In this document: piece after piece, positions 45,637 to 57,116 of the stretch
Layout of the letters: every line of letters begins with the position of its first letter
How positions within the stretch are numbered: position 1 is the stretch's first letter
Source of the DNA: Owenia fusiformis
Taxonomy: Eukaryota; Annelida; Polychaeta; Sabellida; Oweniidae
NCBI GenBank assembly: GCA_903813345.2
Contig: CAIIXF020000003.1
Coordinates: 16,134,931-16,198,930, forward strand
DNA length: 64,000 nucleotides
Reading direction: 5' to 3'
Position numbers and translations under genes: made by a program
Notes under the pieces: generated by a model
What the model was told of the DNA's origin: nothing
The model's database searches: none
The model's input: the letters and a program-made list of their open reading frames with translations, nothing else

Positions 45637-46230
45637 TCAACAATCGCCCCCCCCCCCTTTCCTCTGATATTTTAAGATGAACCTTCTTATCAACTGGTAT
45701 CCTATGTAGGGTAGAGGTCTTAGGGATTTCTTCAGGTGTATACCATAATAGAATTCTAACATCTGGGACACCTTGATGAAAGTTATATCTTCTATTGATA
45801 TCAATGTTGAAAATCTCAGCATTTTGACAAAATAGTTTATATGGTTATACCAACAATTGGAGATCTTCTTTGATATTTTTTCTTCCAAAATATTCTTTGA
45901 AGATTTTGAAAGGAGTGATTTGACAAATTCACCATGTAATATTAGTATTATATTATTAGAAAGGGGTACATTTGATCTACAGACATATCCTCCAGGATAA
46001 GTATATAGACATAAGTTCGACTGAGGTAGCAGAATTCTCACAGTTTTATTGCTGTATGCTAAAAGTAAAATTGTAAATATTGTTGATAGCAGGTCATAGA
46101 TAGATAAGTTATCCTTTCCTAAGTTTACATCAGATAATCTCATAATATAACTAAGTCTTGTTCCAATCCCCTGTGACCCCCCCCCTCCCCAAGATTTGAT
46201 GCAATAGTGTACAAAGCATACCTGAGTCAC
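45637..46230 (-). CDS. Unassigned 197-codon open reading frame
   Basis: The longest open frame in the window, from ATG at 46230-46228 to the stop at 45639-45637. In AT-rich DNA an uninterrupted run of this length is unexpected by chance. It begins MTQVCFVHYCIKSWGGGGSQ, has a hydrophobic stretch around residues 45-60 (LLSTIFTILLLAYSN) that could be a membrane segment, then a Lys/Ser/Ile-rich part (LSKSSKNILEEKISKKIS), and ends KYQRKGGGGDC. The glycine runs at both ends come from poly(C) tracts on the + strand (46177-46185 and 45647-45657), which argues that at least the termini are not conserved protein. No domain is recognised and no splice context was established. It may be chance, an exon of an antisense gene, or a decayed gene. 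Confidence 0.22.
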   Translation of the reverse strand: MTQVCFVHYCIKSWGGGGSQGIGTRLSYIMRLSDVNLGKDNLSIYDLLSTIFTILLLAYSNKTVRILLPQSNLCLYTYPGGYVCRSNVPLSNNIILILHGEFVKSLLSKSSKNILEEKISKKISNCWYNHINYFVKMLRFSTLISIEDITFIKVSQMLEFYYGIHLKKSLRPLPYIGYQLIRRFILKYQRKGGGGDC

Positions 46231-46310
46231 GGTGTCAGACCCTCAGTTTATTGGGTGAAGATGAATCTCTCTTTTAAAAAAGCAAAATGAAATTTCGATT
46301 TGATATAATT

Positions 46311-46526
46311 TACAGTAAAACCTGTCTTAGTAAACACCTCTTTCTAGTGAACACCTCTTTCTAGTGAACACCTGTCTCTAGTGAACACCTGTCTCTAGTA
46401 GACACCCTTCCTACACACAGACTCTACTGACTTCTGCAAAGATTACACTATCTGTAGTGAACATTCACCAACACTGATTGTTTTCTCTCGGCTAATTAAT
46501 GTTCAGTATACACAGGTTTTACTGTA
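46311..46526. mobile_element. pogo-like MITE, copy 2 (complete)
   Basis: TA at 46311-46312 and 46525-46526 bound a 212-bp element with ends CAGTAAAACCTGT and ACAGGTTTTACTG, perfect over 13 bp. The interior has four to five units of about 20 bp (AGTGAACACCTCTTTCT / AGTGAACACCTGTCTCT). TA duplication and CAGTnAAACCT ends fit pogo-type Tc1/mariner elements. Confidence 0.88.
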
Positions 46527-48806
46527 CTATGTTTGAGACAATACCCATAAGAGAAATTTATCATGTTTTGAAACACTAAAAGGAATAAGACATTGGAGTC
46601 AAACCAGCACAAGATGAAGTATATACACAAGCCTGTAGCCAAAACTCTATATCAGATACTTCATACAAACTTTAGAAAGAAAAATCATGGAAAACCCTGA
46701 CAATGTTTTCAGAGTTCACGTGACCATGAGACAGTTGCTAGTAAGTAGGGGTATCTTTATCTATTAGACCTATTGATGACCTTAACAATACTTAACTGAA
46801 TTTGCCACTTATAGCATGTATACAATACATGTTCAATAAATACTCATCATTTTCAGTAGCATGTGCTTGGATACTTATCTATCAGACAGAAATCCTGGAC
46901 AAAATAATTGATAAATAAATAATATTGCTATCACTAAGTTACTGTCTTTGAGAAAAAAATAAGATCGAGAAAACATTGGGAATAAGTTAAAGCTTGGGGT
47001 TTGCCACTCCAAGGTATAGAGAAATCCCCCAAAAATTAACTGAATTATTCATAATCTAAAAAAATGGTGAATCAGGTTCTTTGTTTGAAATTTTAGGAAT
47101 AGGGTTGTACCTGAGGATGAATTTTAATTTTGCATTGGATGAATGTGTCTACAAATAAAGACGAGTGAATCTTAATGTCATGCCACCCAAATGGATGATA
47201 GGATAGTTTCCCTTTCATTTCATGTTAACTCATACATTCTTATGACATATATAAGATGAGATGCTTTATAAGAATGACACGACCATATATGGTATTAAAA
47301 GGTGTCTCATGATATGCAAAAATTAAAAATCTTTTCCAGATTGAATAAAAACCCTTTATTCTTGATCAATCCTAGTTGAGCTAAATTCAATTTTAAAAGG
47401 TTGTTTACTCTCAAGATATAAACCATAAATAATAAAACACATTACCATTTAGCTTTTAGATCATAAATATTATAATGATCATTGGCAGTTTTGTAATGCC
47501 GTTAATGTGATGTTCCTTTAAAAGTCACCATGGGCGAAACAGACAAACATTTAAAGTGCAGTATTTCACTCTCAATAAAGCCGTTAAGTACCAAAATAGT
47601 TCGCACTTAACGAAACTATATAGGGATATCAATACTCAACATAATTCAAAGTACTTCTCTTGTGTTTATTGGAATATTGAATGATATCAAAATAACTCAA
47701 TGATCATTGACCATCCCAATAAAGGAGAGTATCATACTGGCCAGTTAGTGGGATTCCTTTGAATCATAAAATACATTAATGAGTAAATAGAAGTACATCA
47801 CAATTATTAAAATACATTTAGTTTCTGAAAATCATCTTCGTAGTTTTTGGTAGATTTTGGTCTCGCTCCATCTAAAAAAGAATAATATTCACAATTCTAT
47901 TATTTATTTGGAGAGTTATCTTTTCCATTCTTGTATCTGCGTCCCAGCCTTAATTCTTGTTAAGTGTTTACAAACCTGAATTATATTGTCATATTGAGAC
48001 AGAAAACAATTTGCACACCTAAATATTTTGAATGAATTACTTCAAAGCATATTAATTCACCCTAACCTTCAAAAGTGACAGTCGCATAAGAGAAAAAACT
48101 TTCATTTATTTTATACATATAGCTTGATGAAAAAGAGATCAAGTAATTTGTTAAGAAGTTGGCCATGTGAGAATGATTTTATCTGAAGTATGACTTCCTA
48201 TTACATTCATTAAAGTCAATCCCATTTTTGAAAGAATGAATGAAACAAATTTATTTTTTGAATTAGATTTCAGAAGGTTTGTTATTATTGATGATGTCAT
48301 TTATACTCTTTCATTAAACCCCTGTATTGCCCCTCTCCCCATTCTCCCTATTTGGTAATAGATATTTGTGATAAAGGGCAGAGGTTTGATCCAAGACAAC
48401 TCGAGCATATTGCCCCCTCCCCCTAATTTTAGCCCACTTTTGAGGTTTTTTTAAACACTCTGTATAATTTAGATACAAATTCGTATCTGTTCTACTCTAT
48501 CAGCATATTTCGTTTAGTTATATGAGATATTTCAATAGCTCAAGATCGGATGCTGAGTTACAAAGAGGCAGGCAAAAACGAGGATGCATCATAATAGAGA
48601 GCGGGGGGAGAAATTCAAATCTAAATCTACTTAAATCAATGACTGTAAATTCACATAAACTTTGATTGAAACCTAACACACCTTTACTACAATTTATCAC
48701 CACAAAGTTTATCTCTTAACCAGAGTTGGCAAATCATACATTTCTACCTGTCAGTCTTAGGAAATACCTTGATGGAGTACCTTTTCAGTACAGTTTAGTT
48801 TAATTC
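46527..48806. other. Intron 3, nothing recognised
   Basis: AT-rich. A run of C- and T-rich sequence near 48315-48345 and 48410-48425 is low complexity. No exon is supported. Confidence 0.4.
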
Positions 48807-48980
48807 CAGGGGTTTCATTAGCAGCAGGTAACAGGCGATTTTCACCAGTTGTTTTCACAAAATCGCCTGTTGTTTTTAGGGACTTTTCAACTTTTCCATG
48901 TTGAATTCATGATTTCCATTCATTTTGCCTGTTGTTTTCATTCATTTAGCCTGTAGTGAAAAATTCAAGTGAAGCCCCTG
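48807..48980. mobile_element. Short CAGGGGTTTCAT MITE, copy 2
   Basis: Starts CAGGGGTTTCATTAGCAGCA and ends TCAAGTGAAGCCCCTG. Internal GCCTGTTGTTTT and GCCTGTAGTGAAAAATTC blocks match the 91-bp copy at 12630-12720; this copy is 174 bp because the CCTGTTGTTTT block is duplicated. Confidence 0.72.
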
Positions 48981-49072
48981 AAATCTATTTTTTTTAAACT
49001 TCACCTACTAGCTACTGGGCTCCATGGTACATGTTGAATCAATGTGTTGGCAGATAGCATGAATGAATTTCA

Positions 49073-49150
49073 GTACCCTGGGTATCAGAACTTAATAAAC
49101 ACTGTGATGCTCTCTTTGAAAGAAGCAAAATCACATATTGAAAAGGGTAA
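49073..49150 (+). mobile_element. TTACCCT MITE family, short copy
   Basis: GTACCCTGGGTATCAGA at the left and TTGAAAAGGGTAA at the right, with GATGCTCTCTTTGAAAGAAG between. It keeps the ends and the GAAGC hairpin block of the long copies at 44611-44982 and 55419-55766. Confidence 0.6.
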
Positions 49151-49167
49151 AGAAAATATACTACGCA

Positions 49168-49385
49168 GTGATCTCCCCAGCATTAAAGCAAGTGGGTGCA
49201 GCACTCACTTGAGATTTTGAAAACATCCTTGCACCCACCTGAAAATCCATTTGCACCCACTTGAAAATGAGAAAAACCATGAAAAATGGGCATATTTTGA
49301 TCAATTTCTGTCCAGATTGTGAAAATGAGAATTGTGCACCCACTTGAGAAAAAATGTGTGAAGAGAATTTGTGGAGAACACTGCT
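49168..49385 (+). repeat. Dispersed CAGTGATCTCCC repeat, copy B
   Basis: Complete copy: CAGTGATCTCCCCAGCATTA at the left, GGAGAACACTG at the right. It contains the uninterrupted GGGCATATTTTGATCAATT that serves as the empty site for the element at 16680-17169. No clear 8-bp duplication was seen at its own ends. Confidence 0.82.
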
Positions 49386-49780
49386 TAGTCTGGTAGGCTT
49401 AGTTCAGTTGGAAATAGAGGTTGTTTAATTATCAAAACTAAATTAACTCACAAGAGTCCTAAGTTCGTGTTCCGGTATACTTACCACTTAGCCTCTTAAA
49501 TAGTAGTAATGCTATAATGTTCAACCACGTATTACTATTACTTATACAAGGAAACATCGATCAATCCAATCAATACGTTAATCTGATGTCTAGCACTTTC
49601 AGAACTGAAGACGTAAATTGATCATTTGTACACCTCTCAACTACCCTTTGTTAATTGATTCATACCCTGAGGCACAGGGCCTAGTGCTTATTGTATAGAA
49701 TTAAAATCAAATTATTGGAAAGGGTTATTGTTTCTGGAAGCTTATATATATTGGGTGTTGTGCTAGAGTCTGTCATTGTA
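49386..49780. other. Intron 3, nothing recognised
   Basis: AT-rich with no support for any gene. ATACCCTGAGGCACAGGGCC near 49661-49680 resembles the start of the TTACCCT family. Confidence 0.4.
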
Positions 49781-49930
49781 ATGTCTTCTCCAGAAGTGGT
49801 GACATATTGTTATAGTCTCCAACTTTTTCGTGGCCATTTTTCAACAGTTGGTGTTTGATGTCTATAACAGAATTCAATGGTCAGTGTCTGTAACAAATGG
49901 CAAGTGGTGACATTTTGCATGACATATCAT
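49781..49930 (+). repeat. Dispersed repeat GAAGTGGTGACATATTGTTA, copy
   Basis: TATAGTCTCCAACTTTTTCG, CAACAGTTGG and GTCAGTGTCTGTAACAAATG then GTGACATTTTGCATG occur here, at 60618-60745 and (with the 14-bp minisatellite inside) at 27250-27420. All three share order and orientation. Confidence 0.72.
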
Positions 49931-52687
49931 ATTGGTTTTCGAGGTTGATTGAACTTACGATCCATTTCATATAAGTGATCAAATAAACGATCACGGTAAC
50001 TTTCAGACAAAACACCAAACAATATGAAATTATATCAATGAAGACCTCAGATGTAAAACAGCTCATTAATCTATATGAATTAAAGGAAATCTGAGACACC
50101 ATTACGCCAATATTAACACACTCGTTTTATAATAAGAAGGCTGTAATAAGGTTATTGATCCGTTAATATCATAAGCTTGAGGTATATCAGTCGGAATATG
50201 GCACAATCTAATAAGGAAACAGATCAGATATTTTTCACACCCTACAATTCTCTAGCGTCTTCCATTTCTACTTGTTTCTCTCTAAAATTTGAATGAAGCA
50301 CCAAGTTTTCTGGTATTTCTATACAATTTGGGGTATTTACTTCACGTGTGGTTATTTTATTCCGTGTTGTTTCATCTCTTTGCAGTGTTATTTGGCATTT
50401 CAAAAGATGACTATACTACACTTGGGATTTCTCTCGTGGAACTGTGTTTCCTTGCTCCAGTTTCTGCTTGGTAAAGCCTAACACAAGATTACTGATGCAC
50501 AAAGTTTTCCTGCCCATTTTGCCACCTTGAATTATGTCATAGCACTCTTCAGTTGTGTGCATTCAGCTCTGTTCTTTAAAGAGAGTCTCTCAGTACGAAT
50601 ACAGACCGTGAAAGCGTGGCCTATCGATCCTGGCCTGCAAGTGTGACACTTTGACTTCATTGCCGAAATGAACTAAAGCACTTTACAGTATGAGTACCTA
50701 TATCTTGATTGAATAAGATGCTTCGTTTGAACGATCAAAATATTTTTGTTAGCAATCACGCTTCGGAGGCTTGAGGCTTAGTGGTCCAATATTTACATAT
50801 TTGATTAGACAATGGTGAATTAGAATGCACTATCTGTCTATTGATTGAGTTTGCTATGTTTATTACTACAATCAAAACATTGTTTGCTGTAAAGTACATT
50901 TACCCTTTCAATTGTTTGATTTTGCATCTTTAAGATAGTTTCATCCGCAATGTTAGGCTCTGACCCAAAGGCTAAGTATGTTCGAGCCACCCTATATTTA
51001 TATTAGTTCAGTAGTTTCTTTGTTAATTTTTCTTCCCAGCGGGAGGGCATGGTCCATTTGTCACAATTATATCAATAAATCCAGGGACCCTTGTATACAA
51101 GCTTTACAAAATGCTTATAGTTTTCTGGCTTGGATACAGGACTATATATACTGAACCATGTAAAATATATATATTATACATGCATGTTGAATATACATCG
51201 GTAATATGCAAATGACATTGGTGCAGTGTTACAAAGTGACATATATAGAACATATACTGTGATCTAAAAGGAAATCTATGGAAGAATCATCTTAAGAAAT
51301 ATCTATTGATTTTGTATCATTGTGATCAATATAGTGATATATGAGATGATTGGGATTCATGTTTGCATGTGTCTGTTTCAGTTAGCTCCAATAGAATAGT
51401 TCCCATGGCTGGATGAGTCATAAATATCTATTGGAATACTATCTTAAGTCTTGAAGATGTAGGTACAATGGCGCATGGCGCATCTCTTCAATTTTAGGCC
51501 ACCTCTATTTATTCACTTTGGCCAAAATGAGCAGTTTTCAGGGGCTGTATACCTGACTGTCCTGCATATCCCTATATGTTAAATATTGATGTATTTTTAT
51601 TCAATTTCATAGTTTTCTACCCACGTCCTTTTGACGTGAATTAGGCCATGAATGGTCATAGTGAGATAAGACATACAGAAGAATAACAAAGTACAAAGTA
51701 GATACTACTTGTATATGATTATACAAAAACTCAGGAATCATTCATAAAAAATCAATCAAAACAAATCAATGTTTATTCTCTTTTGTCTCTAGATAAAAAC
51801 AAACAATGTTCTGGCCATGAAACATTCTTCCATAATATGAATATTATTATACATCTGTGTTTGAATGACACCATTATTCAGCTGTTATATATTGAATTAT
51901 ACAGATTTACTGGTCATAAATAATTAATAAAAATTATTTGAATCTCACAACCGCAAGATTAAACAATAATTGTCACAATGACATTTAATACTCTAAAACA
52001 AATGTTCACTCATAAAAGAATTCTAAAAATCGTATTATTGAAAATCAATTTATAACTTCTTTATATTCTGTTTAAAGTGTTATCTAACTTTGCTACTTGG
52101 CTTCTGTTCGATTACTCGAAGCATTCATTACTCTATATAATAAAACTGAGTCAATAATGGTAAATATAAATCCTATTGATTTACTGCAGTGTCTATTTGC
52201 CTTGGAAATGTGTCATCTTGGAGTGTAATGCTAAAGATTGAATGCACGATGGGCAATATCAGAAGAAATAAATGTTTATTGTCTTATATTGATCATGTCT
52301 CTGTAGTGTTTTCGTAGTATCTTGAAATCAAAGGAGTTTGCGGTGTTCAGAATCTATAAAATGTATTTTGTGAACAATGGTACTATATTCTATCACAACA
52401 TGAAAACAAAGAAAGCCATTATCAACTTTATTTGATTGAAAACTAGCACCATGGTGATGGAATGCCCCTCCTCTCCACTGGAGATTTAAAAATAATTGAG
52501 CACAACATTTAAGGATTTTTCAATTTTTAGTATAACCTTATTTTGTAATTGACATATTGAATCATGAAGACGAATCAGGGTGTCAGAAAGATTAACGAAA
52601 CTTGCTGGAACATAATGATTTTAATGTTTAGAAGGCCCTGGAATATGACATTTTCACAAACCATACATATATCCTCCATCAATATTT
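49931..52687. other. Intron 3, nothing recognised
   Basis: AT-rich. An acceptor-like TCTTTGCAG precedes 50386, but the sequence after it gives no recognised protein and does not match the expected MTSS exon 4. A TAAAGAGAGTCTCTCAG word at 50577-50593 is another trace of the TTACCCT family. Confidence 0.4.
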
Positions 52688-53441
52688 ATCCCAACGAACG
52701 AAGTTCGGTAGGGATATAGTGAAGCCCTCCGTCCGTCCGTCCGTCAGTCCGTCCGGAAGATAACTCAAATACTAGTAGACGGATTTTCTTCATATTTAGC
52801 GGAAAGATGTGTATTGGTGAATAGTTTTACGCAAAAAAAAAAATTTTCAAGATGGCCGCCGCTTTGAAAAATTACGGGACTTTTTCGCAAAAATCATAAA
52901 TTTTTCATTCTAAACCAAAGTAATTAATATTATTGTTTGAAATTTTGGTAGTATATTCACAACATTTATCTATTTCACATATATTCTGTGTTTTTCATCC
53001 TGACCCCCAGGGGCCCTGTATGGGGCTCGGGAAAACAGAGATTTTCGCTAATTTTTAGATCTTTCTGAAGTATAGCTTTATTATACTCAAATGAAAGGCA
53101 ATTAAGAGTAGATTGCAAATATTGTATCTTTTTTCTGATTCGAGCCTCGTAAAATTCAAAATGGCCGTCTAATGTATGATTACGCAATAATTTTTTCGAT
53201 CCCTTCAAAGTATGGCTATATTATACTCATATTGAAGGAATTTTGGAGTAGTTCACAATTATGGTATTATTTTTCAGATTTGTACCTCAGAAAATTCAAA
53301 ATGGCTGCTTTGCAGGAATTCGCAATTCTAAAATCTAATTTTTTCAATTTTAACCAAAATAATGAGTATAATTGATTGGAATTCAGTAATTGATATTTTG
53401 TTCGTTGGGATTTGCTACTCCGCGGAGTTGCCGTTATCTAG
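52688..53441 (+). mobile_element. Helitron2/Helentron-related element (DINE-1/HINE-like), copy 2
   Basis: Starts ATCCCAACGAACGAAGTTCG then GTAGGGATATAG, followed by a (CCGT)n microsatellite at 52728-52754. The inverse GTTCGTTGGGAT is at 53400-53411, then a perfect hairpin ACTCCGCGGAGT (53417-53428) and the terminus TGCCGTTATCTAG, a CTRR end, with T on both outer sides. The interior differs from copy 1 except for repeated CAAAATGGCCGnC words (52851, 53158, 53298) and the AACTCAAATACnnnTnGnC block after the microsatellite. Same architecture, different filler, as in non-autonomous Helitron2 families. Confidence 0.82.
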
Positions 53442-54149
53442 TTTTGAAATGAACTTTGATGCGTATACATCTGCCCCCTCTGTTTCAAATATCCATGAAA
53501 ACCAGGCTGGCACTATTTTGGTATTTTGGCACATATAGCACAATATGATAATCATCTACTGGGGTATGTACTAATTACAACGTGTGTTGGAGATCCTACA
53601 ACTAACTAGGGATAGTTAGAACAGGTGCTCATATTGGGCTGAGAATATGATGAACACACAGGTGAAAAGATACCCTATTAAATAGTTTCATTTCATTTCT
53701 TGAACAGTTAAAATCACTGGTATCTGGTGCCTGAGTCTATTTTGGTACATGCAGCACATTATTTCAATGATCTGCTAAATATAAATAGAGCTTAAAATAG
53801 TGCTTTTTTACCTGATATACTAGGCTATCTCAGAGTATCAACTGGGTCATAATAGCCGTTCAGTATTTTGGATATATAGAACAAATGTACAAATGTGTTT
53901 TATGTTATAAAAACCTTTTTTTATTTTTTTGTTTTTACATGAATGTGTCATGCATTGATTTATAACCCATTCAAAAGATCAATTAATCTCTATCTGTCTA
54001 GGGAAAGACATTGACAGAGGTATATTCTAATCAAACTCTACCTTTTTATCTTTGTTGATTCTGTAGCAACTTCAACAAAAATCAACAAATCCAAATTAAC
54101 ACAGAGACAGAACCAACTGTTCAGTATTTATAAAAAGTGCCATCAGGAG
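53442..54149. other. Intron 3, nothing recognised
   Basis: AT-rich with no support for a gene. Confidence 0.4.
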
Positions 54150-54239
54150 TTACCCTGGGGCCAAGTAAGAATTACTACCCTCTGGGTATAGATGACACTC
54201 TCTTTACAGAAGTAGAATCAAAATTTTTGAAAAGGGTAA
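54150..54239 (+). mobile_element. TTACCCT MITE family, short copy (90 bp)
   Basis: TTACCCTGGGGCCAAGTAAG at the left and TTTTTGAAAAGGGTAA at the right; TTACCCT and AGGGTAA are inverse. GATGACACTCTCTTTACAGA lies between. It looks like an internally deleted form of the 348-372-bp copies. Confidence 0.65.
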
Positions 54240-55418
54240 TCTGAATGTATTTTCTGTTGCAAAGGATATCTAACTTTTTGATACCAAAAGGATACATTTT
54301 CTGATTGTTTCTATTGAATGTGATTATTAATTCTTGAAATGGCATTTATTTCCCATACTTTGTTAAGAATATCAGAGAATCAAGCGATCGCAATTTTTAT
54401 TTGGAACAGTTTCTAATTCCAATCTTTTTGGAGGGAAATCCAAAACAACTTGGACATATCCCACTGTTCCAGCAGATCTCCTTTGGAGGCTGTATCTACT
54501 GCTAAACCTGCATCAGTCGCTTACACGCCAGATTCCTCCTAAAATCACTCTGTGCTAGACAGATTCTGTCCTATTTATGTTAAATGTGAAATCAATGATG
54601 TTTTGGGAGGAAATGAAAGGCTTGGATTAAAGGGGAAGATGGTTCTTAATTAATTACAGACCCATGAGAAAAATCTCATTCAAATTCTCCTTTTCCACAT
54701 TTTCTCTTTAAAATTTGAATGAACTGCCTCATTTCTTGGTATTTCTGTACATTTTAGAGTCTCTACTACATGACTGTATAGTTTATTCCTTGCTAATTCC
54801 ACTCATTTTCACTGTAATCTTCATTCTAAGAGAGGACCCATGCGAAAATGGTCTAACTGCCAGTGTTCTTTTCTGGAAAACTTGATAGGTAAAACAGGTT
54901 TAGCGTTATTAACATGGACATCCTGACCCTCTCAAAAATGGAACATCTGTAACAGAAATGATGAGTTTTCCTTACATAAACAAAGCACCAATCCTATATA
55001 CTCAAAGATATCAAAGCACTGAATTTACCAACATTAAAACCTGTGATTATGCACCCAAATTGAGATTCTGAAAATGACTTGCATGTACAGTAATTTAAAA
55101 TAGATTTTATAATTTGACCAACTTTGGGTATGAGATAAAAAGGAGAATTTTCCACTCACAGAAACATCCTACTTGGAGTACTGAAAAGGGCAAAAACAGA
55201 AGGGAAACCACTAGGGCTGCATTAAGGAATTCTAATGTGACAATATTATAGGTTTCTGTTACTATAATATGTAGTGTCATTTTGCAGATCTTTCAGCTTA
55301 TTTAAATGCATAACATTAGATTAATTCATTTAATTTCCTCTAGGTCTTTTATAAAGATCATAACAGGAATTAGTAGTGGATTAAAAGCCATATGTCCATT
55401 TATGCCTTCAGTGTTATA
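54240..55418. other. Intron 3, little recognised
   Basis: A weak relic of the CAGTGATCTCCC repeat (GCACCCAAATTGAGATTCTG, 55051-55070) is the only repeat trace. No exon is supported. Confidence 0.4.
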
Positions 55419-55766
55419 TTACCCTGTGTAGAGTCTAGTTATTACTTACCCTCTGCCTAGTATAGACTATATTACTGTTTAGCAGCCCTGCCCCACGATC
55501 AGTGCCCGTGGCAGCCTGGGCCATGAATCATTTCAAACTTACTGCTCTGACCTTTTCTCAACCAATCAGCGAGCTGGAAGGGACATATGCTAAATGAGTG
55601 CTCTTACTATGCAATCACATCAGAGGAAATGACCATATATAGAAAGTCGTATTTCAATGAACGACAAACTCTGATTGGCTCGGTGAGTTCAGAGATTTAT
55701 TGTAAACCGAGAGAGTGAAGACGAAGCTCTCTTTAAGAAGCGAAGTCGTACGACTGCAAAGGATAA
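55419..55766 (+). mobile_element. TTACCCTG MITE with promoter-like interior, long copy 2
   Basis: TTACCCTGTGTAGAGTCTAG at the left, GCAAAGGATAA at the right. Interior order: CTGCCTAGTATAGAC, TTTAGCAGCCCTGCCCC, CCAATCAGCGAGCTGGAAGG, ATATATAGAAAG, TCTGATTGGCTCGGTGAGTT, CGAGAGAGTGAAGACGAAGC. It is the inverse-orientation counterpart of 44611-44982; the CRE seen there is mutated here. Confidence 0.72.
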
Positions 55767-56218
55767 TTGAAAAAGGTTCTAAGGAAGGTAATTGAAGGGC
55801 CCAATGAGATACAGAAAGACAAGACAAATATACATTATAATGTGATGAGAATCAGAATAGAAACACAGCCAATGTCTATACACATCCACAGCTTGAGGTA
55901 TTAACATCTGGGGTTGATGCCATTCATCTTGCCCCTGGATCATGTCATTTATGATGGATGTTTATAAACCTCAATCTGTCATGCTTTCTGTCAGTCAGAT
56001 GTCATGCACACTTTATTAGCAAGAAGATGTGATCTAACTTTATCAAAAGATCTACAATGATAGAAAATCAAATGAAAGAGAGAGAATAGAAGGGAAGGAA
56101 GAGGGGGCCAAACCTAGGTAAGGAAATAGATGAGACTAGGTAAATGACAGGAGTGCCATTGGGGTGAGATTGCTTTTTGGGAGACAATGTGATATAGTTG
56201 CCGTGGCAACTAAATGGC
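55767..56218. other. Intron 3, nothing recognised
   Basis: Purine-rich low-complexity patch near 56070-56110; otherwise nothing supported. Confidence 0.4.
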
Positions 56219-56230
56219 ATCACATGCCCT

Positions 56231-56293
56231 CAACTAAACCAACCAACCATCAACCCAACCCATCTACCCACCCATCTACCCACCAACCAACCA
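56231..56293. repeat. CCAACCAACCAT / CCACCCATCTAC microsatellite
   Basis: Interrupted tetranucleotide and octanucleotide repeats of CCAA, CCAT and CTACCCAC over about 60 bp. Confidence 0.88.
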
Positions 56294-56321
56294 ATAGAGG
56301 CTTGAAATAAAGGAAGACTAA

Positions 56322-56494
56322 TCCCTCAGTCACTTTTGATCTATAGCGACTGTACGGCAGTCGTAGCTTCCCAAAATCAAGTGAAATATGCAGCATAAAA
56401 TAAAAGGATAAGCAGTATAATATAGATTTTCTATATTGATTTTGTGAAGCTACGGTCACCATACACCCACCCTAGAGCAAATGTGACTGAGGCT
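56322..56494. mobile_element. CCTCAGTCAC-ended MITE
   Basis: CCCTCAGTCACTTTTGATCT at the left pairs with AGCAAATGTGACTGAGG at the right. Inner blocks CGGCAGTCGTAGCTTC and GAAGCTACGGTCACC, and CAAAATCAA / TTGATTTTG, also pair. The element is about 173 bp with a short AT-rich loop. The superfamily is not clear. Confidence 0.72.
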
Positions 56495-56940
56495 TTAGGA
56501 AGCCTAACTTGTTCTGAATAAGTTACATGAGAATTCAGTGATGTAAGCCACAGATGTTACATTGATATAGTAATACTTAAACAGCTGGAGTTTATAATCT
56601 TTCAATGCAAATAATAGATACGTGTCTGGCTTCTCAAGATCCCCACTAGAAATGAAGTAAAATTTAGAGGGTTTGTTTCATCTGCAAAATACTATCCTAA
56701 TAAGAGAGAAATTAGCAAGGAATGCTTTAAATGTGCATGTTCAGAAGACTCCTAATTGTGAAGAAATACAAGGAAATTAAATGATTCGGTTCTGCCTTTA
56801 GAGTGAAAAACTGTTCTATTTTGGTTGTGTTTTGATAGGTATAACCTGAAGATCCTGCATCTTGATGTTAATAGGTTATATCCAGGATATAGCAGTGTGA
56901 ATCGCTGTTATTTTCATGTAAGAACAAGAAATGCAAAGTT
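56495..56940. other. Intron 3, nothing recognised
   Basis: AT-rich; no feature supported. Confidence 0.4.
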
Positions 56941-57116
56941 ATGATGACTGATGGTTGTTACTGACTTGATTGTGTTGCCAAAGCTGATGGTTGTTACCAT
57001 AATTGATGATTGTTAACAAGAAATGCAGTTATAACTGATGGTTGTTAGTTACTGACTGATTGTTGTTACCAGTTGTTACCATAATTGATGGTTGTGAGAA
57101 TGTTACCATAACTGAG
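56941..57116. repeat. Degenerate minisatellite, ACTGATGGTTGTTACC words
   Basis: ACTGATGGTTGTTACTGA, GCTGATGGTTGTTACCATAA and TTGATGGTTGTGAGAATGTT recur about eight times with irregular spacing. Confidence 0.8.

Noticed and set aside
50386-50474. Possible MTSS exon 4 after TCTTTGCAG
   Set aside because: Translation gives no match to the expected T-R-E-I-G-S-A-L-T-R-M-C segment and no donor in the needed phase.
55419-55766. Solo LTR of a retrotransposon
   Set aside because: A promoter-like interior fits, but TG..CA ends and a 4-6 bp duplication were not seen, and internally deleted short copies with TTACCCT/AGGGTAA ends fit a MITE better. Not fully excluded.
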